45,448 nt of DNA from Brevundimonas aveniformis DSM 17977 (GCF_000428765.1 NZ_KE386797.1:1-45448); one strand, 5' to 3'; numbered from the stretch's first letter, positions 37,371 to 45,448 are shown. Numbers and translations are program-made. The notes: generated by a model from the sequence alone, not told the origin.

Positions 37371-37976
37371 ATGGCCGACGCCCGCATGACCTCTCCTTCC
37401 AGCGCCCGCAACACCACGCCGATTCTTAAGGTGCTCAAGGCACACATGCCGGCAATGGGCCCGGTTCTGGAAGTCGCCTGCGGGTCAGGAGAGCACGCGC
37501 TGGCATTCTCGCGGGCGATGCCGGGTCTGGCTTGGACGCCGAGCGACCCGGACGCGGCGGCACTGGCCTCAGCCGAGGCGTGGCGGGCGGATGGGCCACC
37601 CAATCTGGAGGCACCGATCCGGCTGGATGTGACGGAAGAGACGACCTGGCCGGACGCGACGTTCAAGGCCCTCTATTGCGCCAACATGATCCACATCAGT
37701 CCATGGTCCGCGACCGAAGGCCTCTTGCGGTTGGCAGGGCGGGTTTTGCTCAATCCGGGCGGACTGCTGGCGCTGTACGGTCCCTATCTTGAGGCGGATG
37801 CGGCGACGGCGGCGTCGAATCTGGCCTTTGACGAGAGCTTGAAGGCGCGGGACCCGGCCTGGGGCCTCCGCAGCCGCGAGGATGTCGTCGATGTCGCGCG
37901 CGACCAGGGGCTGGCCTACACCCTGCGTGTGCCCATGCCGGCCAACAATCTGATGCTGCTGTTCCGGCGGGTATGA
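37371..37976 (+). CDS. DUF938 family SAM-dependent methyltransferase-like protein
   Basis: 201 aa. SAM-binding motif I is VLEVACGSGEHALAF; the SPSSARNTTPIL start and YCANMIHISPW block are typical of the DUF938 family. Substrate unknown. ATG 37371 has AAGGA 6 nt upstream; a longer frame would run into the divergent membrane gene. Stop overlaps the next start (ATGA). Confidence 0.87.
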   Translation: MADARMTSPSSARNTTPILKVLKAHMPAMGPVLEVACGSGEHALAFSRAMPGLAWTPSDPDAAALASAEAWRADGPPNLEAPIRLDVTEETTWPDATFKALYCANMIHISPWSATEGLLRLAGRVLLNPGGLLALYGPYLEADAATAASNLAFDESLKARDPAWGLRSREDVVDVARDQGLAYTLRVPMPANNLMLLFRRV

Positions 37977-38764
37977 TGGCGTGGTCAGGGGTTTGGCGCG
38001 GCGATGAGCCTGTGCGTCTCAACAAGTTCATGGCTCAGTCTGGCGTCTGCTCGCGGCGTGAGGCCGACGGGCTGATCGCATCAGGCCTGGTCACCGTTGA
38101 AGGCGTGGTCGTCGCCGACGCCGGGCGCAAGGTCGAGTCCGGGCAGACGGTCGCTCTGGCCGATGCCGCGCAGGCCGCACTGGATGGCGTTTCGGTCCTG
38201 CTGAACAAGCCGACAGGCTATGTTTCCGGGCAACCTGAACCGGGGAAGATCCCCGCGGCACGGCTGCTGAGCGCGGACAGACAGGTTGGGCTGGGTGCCG
38301 TACCCGCCAGCGATCAGTCACTACCCCCTGTCGGACGGCTCGACGAGGATTCCCGCGGGCTGTTGCTATTGTCGACGGACGGCGTCGTCGCCAAAGCCGT
38401 GATCGGGCCTCTGTCCGAGATCGACAAGGAGTATCGGGTTCGGGTGCGTGGCGAGGTGACCCCCGCCATCATTGAGCGCCTGCGCCACGGGCTGGAACTG
38501 GACGGACGGGCGCTCAAGCCCGCCGGGGTGTTCGACAACGGCAAGGGACGGCTGAAATTCATCCTCAAGGAAGGCCGCAATCGCCAGATTCGGCGGATGT
38601 GCGATCTGGTCGGCCTGCGGGTCGTGGACCTCCAGCGGACGCGCATCGGACCGATCAAGCTGGGTGATCTGGAAGAAGGGCGCTGGCGTCACCTGACCGC
38701 CGAAGAGCGTCAGGCGCTCATCGCGGCCTCGACGGCACAATCGGGGCACCTCGACGGCGATTGA
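37973..38764 (+). CDS. rRNA pseudouridine synthase, RsuA/RluB/RluF family
   Basis: Converts uridine to pseudouridine in rRNA. N-terminal S4 RNA-binding domain (VRLNKFMAQSGVCSRREAD), then catalytic Asp in PVGRLDEDSRGLLLLSTDG and the family KEGRNRQIRRM motif. 263 aa. Start taken at ATG 37973 (overlap with the methyltransferase stop); GTG 38012 directly before RLNKF is also possible. Which rRNA position it modifies cannot be told. Confidence 0.92.
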   Translation: MMAWSGVWRGDEPVRLNKFMAQSGVCSRREADGLIASGLVTVEGVVVADAGRKVESGQTVALADAAQAALDGVSVLLNKPTGYVSGQPEPGKIPAARLLSADRQVGLGAVPASDQSLPPVGRLDEDSRGLLLLSTDGVVAKAVIGPLSEIDKEYRVRVRGEVTPAIIERLRHGLELDGRALKPAGVFDNGKGRLKFILKEGRNRQIRRMCDLVGLRVVDLQRTRIGPIKLGDLEEGRWRHLTAEERQALIAASTAQSGHLDGD

Positions 38765-38836
38765 CCAAACGCGCGGATGAGCGCCTAAATCGAACGTCGT
38801 TCTGGCGCGTCTGGCGCCGCTCTGGAGGCCTATGCC

Positions 38837-39364
38837 ATGATCCGGTACCCGCTCATTGCTGTCGCCGTTCTCGGATTGGTGGCCTGTTCGCCGCCTGCCG
38901 GAGGAGGCGATCCGGCTTCACCAGAGGGGCCAGCCACAGAGCAGGCCAGCGCAGATCAGGCCCCGTTTACGACGAGGGCCCTGTCCGACTTGATCACCGA
39001 ACGAGGGGCCGAGGCGGCGCTGGGGGATCTGCTCGCAGCCCCCGAAGACCCGAGATGGCAGGCGACTTTGGACGGAATTTCGGACGGCGACATTTCCTGG
39101 ATGGCTTCGGCCGCTCCGCTGGTTCCCTTCTTTGACGGCGAGGCCGCCGAAAGCGGCTTTGCCGCCTTCGCCCATGCCCTGGCCCTTGAACCCGTCACCG
39201 TGCTGTCCTCGGTCGGCCCCGATGGGATGGCTTCGGTCTGCGAGCCCTATCCGCCAGAGGAAACGGCCGCCAAACAGACAGCCCTCATGGCGGTGCCGGA
39301 CGATTCGCCCGTGGTCGCGCTGCGCGACGAATGCCTGACCCTGCTGTCAGGCGAGCCGACGTGA
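38837..39364 (+). CDS. Putative lipoprotein
   Basis: 175 aa with lipoprotein signal MIRYPLIAVAVLGLVACS, then a Pro/Gly/Ala-rich linker and a globular part with two Cys (SVCEPY, DECLTLL). No family recognised. Alone between the pseudouridine synthase and ssb genes; convergent with ssb. Confidence 0.75.
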   Translation: MIRYPLIAVAVLGLVACSPPAGGGDPASPEGPATEQASADQAPFTTRALSDLITERGAEAALGDLLAAPEDPRWQATLDGISDGDISWMASAAPLVPFFDGEAAESGFAAFAHALALEPVTVLSSVGPDGMASVCEPYPPEETAAKQTALMAVPDDSPVVALRDECLTLLSGEPT

Positions 39365-39377
39365 CGATCCGACACCC

Positions 39378-39845
39378 CTAGAAGGGGATGTCGTCATCCA
39401 TCGGAAAGTCCTGCTTGGGGCCACTGGAGCGGGCCGGCTGGCCGCCACCCGAATAGCCGCCGTAGTCATCACCCGACGAGGCCCCACCCCCTTCGTTGCG
39501 GCCATCCAGCATGGTCAGTTCGCCACGGAAGCGTTGAAGCACGATCTCGGTCGAGTACTTCTCGACGCCGTTCTGCTCGTACTTGCGGGTCGACAGCTGA
39601 CCTTCGATGTAAACCTTGGCACCCTTGCGCAGGTAGTTTTCCGCCACCTTCACCAGGTTCTCGTTGAAGATAACCACGCGGTGCCACTCGGTCTTTTCCT
39701 TGCGCTCGCCGCTCGACTTGTCGCGCCACGTCTCAGACGTCGCGACATTGAGGTTGGCAACGCGGTCGCCCGAGTTGAGCGTGCGAATCTCCGGGTCCCG
39801 CCCGAGGTTTCCGACCAGAATGACCTTGTTCACGCTTCCCGCCAT
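39378..39845 (-). CDS. ssb: Single-stranded DNA-binding protein
   Basis: 155 aa. OB-fold start [21 protein letters not shown] and [11 protein letters not shown], Gly-rich linker, and the acidic partner-binding tail DDDIPF. Functions in replication and repair. A LexA box lies 49 bp upstream of the ATG, so expression should rise in SOS. Confidence 0.97.
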   Translation of the reverse strand: MAGSVNKVILVGNLGRDPEIRTLNSGDRVANLNVATSETWRDKSSGERKEKTEWHRVVIFNENLVKVAENYLRKGAKVYIEGQLSTRKYEQNGVEKYSTEIVLQRFRGELTMLDGRNEGGGASSGDDYGGYSGGGQPARSSGPKQDFPMDDDIPF

Positions 39846-39893
39846 GGGGAGGCTCCTTTCCGTGCTTGACCATCCGTCGTGGTGGATGGCGAT

Positions 39894-39908
39894 GTTCTAT
39901 TTATGTTC
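39894..39908. promoter_or_regulatory. LexA (SOS) box upstream of ssb
   Basis: GTTC-TATTTAT-GTTC, exact GTTC-N7-GTTC, in the gap between ssb and the lipoprotein gene that ends at 39924. Confidence 0.75.
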
Positions 39909-39923
39909 TGGTCACCCGGAAGG

Positions 39924-40328
39924 TCAACCGCCCCCCGTTTCGGGCGCGGCCGGCTCCTGAGCGAAGGCCCCCGGAATCGCGAGCCGCCCGTCGTGCGTCC
40001 GGCGTAGCGCGATGAACCGCCCACCGTCCAGATGGCGTGACAGCGACACCCCTGCACTATCCACAAACAGATACTGGCTTCCGTAGTAGCCGATCACCTC
40101 GCGGCGCGTTCCGCCCATGCGCAACCACCGGACGCGGTTCTCTTCGAGGCGCGCCGCACAGTTCTCCATATTCGGCTGGAGATCAGGCATGGCGGTGAAA
40201 TTGACGGTGCCGTCCTGCTGGGGCGCAACCAGAAAGCAGGTCCCGTTGGGCGCGTCGGGAACTTCAATCTTGGCCTGGCATCCGGCCAGGGTCAGACCAC
40301 ACGCTGCGGCGAACAGAAGGGTACGCAT
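39924..40328 (-). CDS. Putative lipoprotein
   Basis: 134 aa from ATG 40328, with signal MRTLLFAAACGLTLAGCQ (lipobox LAGC). Mature part has two further Cys (NGTCFLVAP, ENCAARL), possible disulfide. The start overlaps the stop of the next upstream gene (ATGA), so the two are translated together. No family recognised. Confidence 0.75.
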   Translation of the reverse strand: MRTLLFAAACGLTLAGCQAKIEVPDAPNGTCFLVAPQQDGTVNFTAMPDLQPNMENCAARLEENRVRWLRMGGTRREVIGYYGSQYLFVDSAGVSLSRHLDGGRFIALRRTHDGRLAIPGAFAQEPAAPETGGG

Positions 40329-41011
40329 CAACGAACGTCTCCGATTGAACAATCCCGGCCTTGCGGGGCAATTGCGCGGAAGTTGGTGTTGTCGCTCGAC
40401 TGTTCCACACGCCCGGGGACCAGCCTCAGGGTGGTGTCACCCCAGCGCCCGTAGGAGGCTCCGCCGAGCTGTTCGCACCGTCCGCCATAGAGCGACTGAA
40501 CACAGGCCCCCAGCGACATGGTCCCGACTTCGCGCCATTCGCCGCCGGCGTGACGCATACAGCGTTGGCCCGACGCCTGCTGGGCCTGGGGCCCGGGACG
40601 CGGCTCCACCGGACGGGCATCGACCTGTTCCGTTACGGGCATTGGGTCCGGCTCGTCGACGAGCGGCGGAAGTTCAGGCGGCGGCGTAAAGGGGATCGCC
40701 GTCAAAGCTCCGGTTGAATCCAGCCCGACATCCAACGCCTGGGAGGCAACGCCGTTGCGCTGGGCGCAATCGGCCAAGGTCGCCATGCCGACAAACTGGC
40801 CACCGACAAAACAACGCAGCTGCTGATCCGGGCTGAGAGATTCCGGGTCCGACACATTCAACTGTAGGCCGGCGCGCTCGGGGGGCGTCTCTGTGTCCTC
40901 ACGATCGCGATCCGACGGGCCACCCGTCAGCAGGATGGCTGCCAGCCCGGCGGTCAGGATGGCGGCAACACCGCCGAGAATGAGGACGAGACGCTGATTA
41001 TCCATGACCAT
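40328..41011 (-). CDS. Membrane-anchored protein with Cys-containing C-terminal domain
   Basis: 227 aa. One N-terminal membrane helix (LVLILGGVAAILTAGLAAILL), Pro-rich linker (PFTPPPELPPLVDEPDP), and Cys spread through the exported part (RCFVGG, ADCAQRN, RCMRHAGG, GACVQSLYGGRCEQL, RDCSIG). The stretch HAGGEWREVGTMSLGACVQ appears to be a small repeat-like binding module. Start 41011 or 41005. Forms a two-gene unit with the following lipoprotein gene. Confidence 0.72.
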   Translation of the reverse strand: MVMDNQRLVLILGGVAAILTAGLAAILLTGGPSDRDREDTETPPERAGLQLNVSDPESLSPDQQLRCFVGGQFVGMATLADCAQRNGVASQALDVGLDSTGALTAIPFTPPPELPPLVDEPDPMPVTEQVDARPVEPRPGPQAQQASGQRCMRHAGGEWREVGTMSLGACVQSLYGGRCEQLGGASYGRWGDTTLRLVPGRVEQSSDNTNFRAIAPQGRDCSIGDVR

Positions 41012-41057
41012 CGCCGCTGTTTGTGGTGCGGCAATAAGGCCGTCTCATGGCCCTGCG

Positions 41058-43730
41058 TCAACCGCCTCCGAGCTTGATCAGAGCCGCCTGATAATTCGCC
41101 ATCTGCTTGGACTGGTATTCGGAATAGACGGGATTGGCCAAGGCGGCGGCCTGAGGGTTGTCCAACTCTGTCAGCTTTCGATAGGCCGCCATCAGTTGCA
41201 GCTTGGCCGCCTGGATGGAATCCCGCGCCGCCTTGATCCCCGCCTTGGAGGTGAGCGTCAGGTCGGTCTGCATCCGCAAGGCATAGACCGCCCGATCATC
41301 CGCCAGGCCACCGGACGGGTGCAACAGCGTCTGGGCCAGGCCCATGGCCTCCAGCGCATCGCGCCCGAGCGATCCAGCAATGATTTCGACCGGTGCCCGG
41401 CCCGGCTTGAGCGAAACCTTGAGGCCTTGGACGCCATCGGAAGGGAGAACCTTGGCTTCGAGACGATTCTGGGACGCCGTGGAGATCTTCTTGGCCAGGG
41501 TGTCGTAGGTATCGTTGGCCTCGATGGTGATGGTGCGCAGACGCCCCGACCCCAGATCGAGCATGAACTGATCACCGGCCCGCACCGAGGTGGCATCCAC
41601 CAGCTTTTGAGACGGCTTGAAGTCGATCGTGCCCTGCGGCAGGCCCAGCCGGTCCAGAACACTGGCCCCTCCGGTGGCCACGCCGACCGCCATCGGGCGA
41701 ATGCGACCGTCCTTGCCCTGGAATTCGCGCTGCCATTCGATGGTTCCGCTGTCGGCGTCCAGTCGAAGCAGACGCCCGGTCGCGGTCTGGGTGGCCCCCT
41801 CCCCGACGACGGAAACCTGTCCCGTCAGCCAGATCTTGCCATCCTGAACCGCGGCAGACACCGCAGAATCATCACCGACCCCACCGATGAAGGTCATCCG
41901 GTCGGCCGCATCTGCAGTCAGGCTCCCATCCAGGCGCAGCACGAAGGCGTCCTGGCCGCCAGCATGGCTATTGCCCGCGACACCGTCACCCAGCGACGCG
42001 TTGCGGCTGGTTCCGGTCACGATCACCCGCCCGCCATCCAGAGACAGTGACGCCAGGTCGCCCTGAAGGTTGCCGAGATCGCGCATCGCCACGAGGCTCG
42101 GAGCCTGCGGGTCGCTCAGGTCGTATCTGCGCAGCACAGCCCGCCCATTGTCGATTCCAGCCACGATGAGGGTCGTGCCTTCGACCGCGATGCGTGACGC
42201 GGCATCGTCCCCGCTGGTTCCGAACTGCTGGGTGCCGAGGAAGCCGCCCGTCGCAGAGACGGTCTGGAGGTAGCCGTCCCAGCCCCCGAGCGCACCGGCA
42301 CCAGCCATTCCCGAACGGGTGCGACCGCTCACATAGATCGAACCATCGGCTCCAAAGGCCACCGATGTCGCCTCATCCTCGGCGCGCGCGGCCCGACGTT
42401 CGGTCCACAGCTCGCCGCCCTGGGCATCGAAAACCGTGAGAAAGCTGTCGGCCTTGGTCGCATCCGCCCCCACCTTGCCGCCGTCCAACGCCCCGGTGAC
42501 CGATCCCACGACGGCGATGCGGCCATCGTCGCCGATGGCGAAATCGCGGGCCATGGCCTCACTGGCGGCTCCCAGGGTGCGGGTAAACACCAGACGCCCT
42601 GCCGAATCGTACTTTTGCAGGACCGCGTCGCGCGCTCCCTTGATGGTCTGGCCGTCGACGGTGCCGTCTGCCTCGCCCAGCACATAGACCGACCCGTCAG
42701 CGCCGGTGCGTACCGCGCGGACTTCGTCCAGCCCGGCCGATAGGGCCGCCAGGCGGGCACGGTCCTGGACCGGCATATCGCCCTGGCCGGTCGGAACCGG
42801 CGGCGCGCCTGCACCAACCTGGCCGGTATCGGCCTGGTACTTGGCCAGCGAGAGCTGGCCGTCCTTGCCGCCGACCTGCGCCACAAAGACGGCATCGGAC
42901 CGGTCCGATGCTGAAAAGCTGAGGGTTTCCGTCGAGATCGCCTTGACCGCGAGGGCATAGCTGTCGTTGTCGGATGGCAGGGTCAGGGTCCGATCTCCGA
43001 CCTTCATCGTCTTGGGCGTCCCGGCGATCACCTGCATCCCGAACCGGGTTTCGACCCCGGCATCGGCCAGCTTCTGGTTGAAATAGGCATTGACCTGACT
43101 GAGCGTGCGCTCCGTCGAGCCCATCTCCGCCAGGTCGAAATTGATCGTCGTGTCCCCGGTCAGCCGGGTGACGGTCAGGCTGAACCGGACATCGCCGGCA
43201 TAGGCGTCGACCGGCTCGGAGAGCAGACCGCCATGGATGGCCGGTGTCACATAGGTATAGGCCGCCTTGGCAGGGCCGACGGTCGCCTTGGCTGTCGCTC
43301 CTGCGGCGGTTCGCGCAATGCGGATCGACTCAAAGGCATCGCTGGCCAGGAAGCTGTTGATTTCCTTCAGGCCTGATTGGAAGGTCCGCTCCAGCCGCGC
43401 CAACTCGGTCGTCGGCGTCGACTTGTTGTCGGCCCGCAGCGCCACCGCGTCCAGCATGGCCAGCCCCTGATGCAAGGCAAACAGGCGCCGGTAGTCCTCG
43501 GCTGCCCCCTTGGCATCGATCACAGGCGTCCGCAGGTCGACAAACCGGGCCCCGGCCAGGGCAGAGCGCACCAGAGCACTCGGCTCACTCTTGGCCGCGC
43601 CGACCCACGGAGCTGTGGGGGTGCGATCGACTGAGGATGCGCCAAGACCGATCCCGCCGCTGGACGGAACCGTGATCGTCCCGCCGAACAAACCGGCGAG
43701 GTAGCCCATGCTCGTCGCATTAAGCGCCAT
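41058..43730 (-). CDS. flaEY: FlaEY-like flagellar protein with beta-propeller
   Basis: 890 aa. Residues about 60-260 are helical and flagellin-like (TELARLERTFQSGLKEINSFL; VNAYFNQKLADAGVETRFG). About 280-690 are repeated WD/SBBP-type blades (for example GADGSIYVSGRTRSG, GDDGRIAVVGSVTG). About 705-800 resemble the flagellin IN motif (LRTITIEANDTYDTLAKKIS), and the C-terminus is helical (IQAAKLQLMAAYRKLTELDN). Its place beside flagellin genes matches Caulobacter FlaEY, which affects flagellin production and assembly; the name rests on context and memory. Start ATG 43730; a TTG 9 nt earlier is less likely. Confidence 0.7.
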   Translation of the reverse strand: MALNATSMGYLAGLFGGTITVPSSGGIGLGASSVDRTPTAPWVGAAKSEPSALVRSALAGARFVDLRTPVIDAKGAAEDYRRLFALHQGLAMLDAVALRADNKSTPTTELARLERTFQSGLKEINSFLASDAFESIRIARTAAGATAKATVGPAKAAYTYVTPAIHGGLLSEPVDAYAGDVRFSLTVTRLTGDTTINFDLAEMGSTERTLSQVNAYFNQKLADAGVETRFGMQVIAGTPKTMKVGDRTLTLPSDNDSYALAVKAISTETLSFSASDRSDAVFVAQVGGKDGQLSLAKYQADTGQVGAGAPPVPTGQGDMPVQDRARLAALSAGLDEVRAVRTGADGSVYVLGEADGTVDGQTIKGARDAVLQKYDSAGRLVFTRTLGAASEAMARDFAIGDDGRIAVVGSVTGALDGGKVGADATKADSFLTVFDAQGGELWTERRAARAEDEATSVAFGADGSIYVSGRTRSGMAGAGALGGWDGYLQTVSATGGFLGTQQFGTSGDDAASRIAVEGTTLIVAGIDNGRAVLRRYDLSDPQAPSLVAMRDLGNLQGDLASLSLDGGRVIVTGTSRNASLGDGVAGNSHAGGQDAFVLRLDGSLTADAADRMTFIGGVGDDSAVSAAVQDGKIWLTGQVSVVGEGATQTATGRLLRLDADSGTIEWQREFQGKDGRIRPMAVGVATGGASVLDRLGLPQGTIDFKPSQKLVDATSVRAGDQFMLDLGSGRLRTITIEANDTYDTLAKKISTASQNRLEAKVLPSDGVQGLKVSLKPGRAPVEIIAGSLGRDALEAMGLAQTLLHPSGGLADDRAVYALRMQTDLTLTSKAGIKAARDSIQAAKLQLMAAYRKLTELDNPQAAALANPVYSEYQSKQMANYQAALIKLGGG

Positions 43731-43773
43731 AACGTCCAAGAATGACGTGGCCGTGCCTAAGAATCCCTAAAGT

Positions 43774-43789
43774 TGCCGCGTTCGGGCCA
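43774..43789 (-). promoter_or_regulatory. Probable sigma-54 promoter of the flaEY-like gene
   Basis: On the minus strand TGGCCCGAACGCGGCA (43789-43774): GG and GC are 10 nt apart, close to the TGGCACG-N4-TTGCA consensus. 44 nt before the ATG. Confidence 0.55.
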
Positions 43790-43806
43790 CGTCGCAGCCG
43801 GGATGG

Positions 43807-43849
43807 CGTTCCAAACGACTCACAGTAACGTTGCTCTGTGAGCGGAACG
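43807..43849. repeat. Long interrupted dyad between flaEY-like gene and sORF
   Basis: CGTTCC (43807-43812) pairs with GGAACG (43844-43849), and CTCACAG (43819-43825) with CTGTGAG (43836-43842), around a 10-nt loop. It lies directly upstream of the sigma-54 promoter on the minus strand and upstream of the sORF on the plus strand, so it may be an activator-binding site or an RNA hairpin. Confidence 0.5.
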
Positions 43850-43896
43850 ATCCTCTGCGGGAGGCGTTTGGCCCGCGCATGATGAGGAGGTCCACC

Positions 43897-44004
43897 ATGG
43901 CCGCTCTAAGAAATGCCCTGATCTGGGTTCTGTCTCAGTACGGTTTTGTTCGGCGTTCCGCCCCGCGGCGGCAGCCCTGGGTTCACATCGGTCCGGTCAG
44001 CTAG
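43897..44004 (+). CDS. Putative 35-aa basic protein in the flagellin cluster (sORF)
   Basis: ATG 43897 is preceded by GAGGAGG (43884-43890) with a 6-nt spacer, one of the best ribosome sites in the window. The peptide is hydrophobic at the start (NALIWVLSQYGFV), then basic (RRSAPRRQ), and ends at TAG 44002-44004, one base before the convergent flagellin stop. No homologue recognised. Real translation is likely from the ribosome site, but function is unknown. Confidence 0.5.
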   Translation: MAALRNALIWVLSQYGFVRRSAPRRQPWVHIGPVS

Positions 44005-44829
44005 TTAGCCGTTACGGAACAACGACAGGACGATCTGCGGAGCCGAGTTGGCGATCGAAAGGGCTTGGGCCCCTAGCTGCTGCTGGACCTGGAGCGCCTG
44101 GAGCCGCGCGGACTCCTTCGCAAGATCGGCGTCAACCAGCTGGCCGATGCCGGTTTCGAGGGTGTCTGCCAGTTTCGAGACGAAGACCAGATGCTGGTCG
44201 ATCCGCTTGGATTCAGCCCCAAGAGCCGCCATGCGCGAGGTTGCCGTGGCCAAGGCGGTTTCCACGAGGCCCAGCGCCGTCGTTGCATTGGCCGCCGTCA
44301 ACAGGTCGCCGCTTAGCCCCAGCCCCGTGAGCGACAAATCCTGACGCGTCAACGGAATGGTCTCCGTCGCATCCGTATTCGCCAGGAAGGCGAGATCGGC
44401 CGTCAGCGAGTTGTTGAGAATGTTTGAGCCGTCGAACGAGGCATTGTCTGCGAACGACGTGATCGACGCCAGCAGAGCCTGGAAATCCTGATTATAGGCG
44501 GCTCGCGACGCCGCGCTGATCGAAGGATCGGCGGCCGCGGTGGCGTGCTGACGAAGCTCGCCGATCAGCTCGACGATCTGTTCGCCTGCCGCCAAGGAGA
44601 CATCGGCCACAGACTTGGCGCGGTTCAGGCTGTTGGTGACGGACTCAAGCGCCTTCATGTCAGCGCGCTGTCCCTCGGCCACCGCCCAGATCGCCGCGTT
44701 GTCACGCGCGCCCTGAACCTTCAAACCCGTAGAAACCCGGTTCTGAACGTCGCCCAGACGATCGTTCGTGCGGTTAAGATTCTGAAGGGCGATCAGTGCC
44801 GCCGAGTTTGTATGAACGCTGGTGGTCAT
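44005..44829 (-). CDS. Flagellin
   Basis: Filament subunit, 274 aa, compact form typical of Caulobacter flagellins. N-terminal D0/D1 (MTTSVHTNSAALIALQNLN, NRVSTGLKV) and C-terminal D0 (QVQQQLGAQALSIANSAPQI) are conserved. Ala/Thr-rich middle. ATG 44829 gives the normal start; an upstream in-frame codon adds 6 residues. Could be the FljJ counterpart, being next to flaEY, but that is not certain. No sigma-54 motif found right upstream. Confidence 0.93.
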   Translation of the reverse strand: MTTSVHTNSAALIALQNLNRTNDRLGDVQNRVSTGLKVQGARDNAAIWAVAEGQRADMKALESVTNSLNRAKSVADVSLAAGEQIVELIGELRQHATAAADPSISAASRAAYNQDFQALLASITSFADNASFDGSNILNNSLTADLAFLANTDATETIPLTRQDLSLTGLGLSGDLLTAANATTALGLVETALATATSRMAALGAESKRIDQHLVFVSKLADTLETGIGQLVDADLAKESARLQALQVQQQLGAQALSIANSAPQIVLSLFRNG

Positions 44830-44969
44830 TTTGAGCCGGTCCCCCAAGGGTATCGCTGGAATCCTATGGGCCGAGTCGTGTGCGTATGGTTAACGAGGTC
44901 GGAACGCCAAATGCCGCGCGGCGAGGATGCCTGCGCGGGAATTTCTTCGAACGAGCGGCTGGCTCTCGC

Positions 44970-45257
44970 TCAGGCCTGGGTGTCGATCACAGATCCCTGG
45001 GCATAGCTGGGCTCGGACTTGAGCCGGATCACGGCCTCGCGCGGATAGGCGCTGACAACCTGACCGGTCAGTCGATCGACGCTCTTATAAACATAGCCGG
45101 ACACCGGATCGCCCTCGATGATCAGGCGATGGTTGGTCAGGGTTTCGGCACCTTGCCGTGCCTCACGCTGGTTCGACATGTTCGGCCCCGATGCATCCGC
45201 ACCGGACTTTATGAGCGTCAATGACACCGCTCTTACGGGTTCGACATTCTGGCTCAT
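44970..45257 (-). CDS. flaG: FlaG-like flagellar protein
   Basis: 95 aa. The C-terminal half has the FlaG pattern SGYVYKSVDRLTGQVVSAYPREAVIRL. N-terminus variable. Between two flagellin genes on the same strand, as expected for FlaG, which influences filament length. Start ATG 45257 with AAGGGAG immediately upstream. Confidence 0.85.
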   Translation of the reverse strand: MSQNVEPVRAVSLTLIKSGADASGPNMSNQREARQGAETLTNHRLIIEGDPVSGYVYKSVDRLTGQVVSAYPREAVIRLKSEPSYAQGSVIDTQA

Positions 45258-45321
45258 CTCCCTTGAGCGCCCTTTCTGGACGCCTCCTGACTAGGGCCCT
45301 TTGTTCAAGGCCCGGGTGGTT

Positions 45322-45343
45322 GGGGGCGGTATGAACCGCCCCC
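45322..45343. terminator. Hairpin after the partial flagellin gene
   Basis: GGGGGCGGT-ATGA-ACCGCCCCC, perfect 9-bp stem, starting 11 nt after the flagellin stop. No U-run follows, so it may stabilise the flagellin mRNA end or weakly terminate. Confidence 0.45.
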
Positions 45344-45353
45344 GGTCACGCGG

Positions 45354-45448
45354 TTAGCGGAACAGGCCCAGGAGGGCCGAGCTCGAGCTATTGGCGATGG
45401 ACAGCGCCTGGACACCGAGCTGTTGCTTGGTCTGCAGGGCGGTCAGTC
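45354..45448 (-). CDS. Flagellin, 3' end only (cut by window edge)
   Basis: Last 31 codons of a second flagellin: the readable C-terminus is LGVQALSIANSSSSALLGLFR then TAA at 45354-45356. The LSIAN and LFR ending match flagellin D0. The rest lies beyond the window. Confidence 0.85.
   Translation of the reverse strand, partial: LTALQTKQQLGVQALSIANSSSSALLGLFR

Noticed and set aside
44830..44969. Sigma-54 promoter for the full flagellin gene
   Set aside because: No GG-N10-GC pair with consensus flanks found on the minus strand; the gene may be read from upstream.

Overview
The window is high-GC, gene-dense bacterial chromosome from an alphaproteobacterium of the order Caulobacterales, most likely Brevundimonas or a close relative (inferred from gene content and protein style, no database search). 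Supporting signs are a divergent fliX / flgI-cheL-flbY flagellar locus, a FlaEY-like protein next to several flagellins, an IscR-led suf operon, a Cys-poor alphaproteobacterial DksA, and GTTC-N7-GTTC (alphaproteobacterial LexA) boxes in front of uvrA and ssb. I found no rRNA, tRNA, CRISPR array, transposase or prophage gene.

Layout. 1-1104: no supported protein gene; two related palindromic elements flank a roughly 640-bp block of unknown nature, followed by a promoter and leader for a DEAD-box RNA helicase (1105-2649). 2720-6009: a diguanylate cyclase, an acyl-glycerol-phosphate acyltransferase and a MATE transporter whose frame is broken at a run of seven T. 5984-13776 (minus): one long, translationally coupled Fe-S cluster operon, iscR - cysteine desulfurase - sufB - two small unknown genes of visibly lower GC - sufC - sufD - sufS - sufT-like - sufA - TfoX-like, with a promoter and a probable IscR operator in front. 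13928-14593: alpha/beta-hydrolase lacking the nucleophile Ser. 14590-21080 (minus): class II aldolase-like protein, exported beta-rich protein, RND adaptor, RND pump, and a beta-carbonic anhydrase immediately behind the pump gene. 21173-24208 (plus): DUF2336 protein, NAD kinase, single-domain Hpt protein, cyclophilin. 24209-24692: structured non-coding stretch, then a small secreted protein. 25036-26884 (minus): gltX and dksA.

27006-29480: flagellar locus, fliX facing flgI-cheL-flbY, with a sigma-54 promoter and a candidate FlbD dyad in the gap. 29458-31144 (minus): ABC-F ATPase preceded by an overlapping 42-residue membrane sORF. 31267-32835: degenerate GGDEF-EAL protein. 32855-41011: lipoproteins, uvrA, a membrane protein, a DUF938 methyltransferase, an rRNA pseudouridine synthase, ssb and a pair of envelope genes. 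41058-45448: flagellin cluster (FlaEY-like propeller protein with a sigma-54 promoter, a 35-residue sORF with a strong ribosome binding site, flagellin, FlaG, and the 3' end of a second flagellin cut by the window edge).

The most unusual items are the two small genes inside the suf operon, the two unannotated sORFs, the structured stretches at 135-772 and 24209-24540, the dyad at 43807-43849, and the FlaEY-like propeller protein. None is proven to be a new system; the evidence is motif- and architecture-level only.
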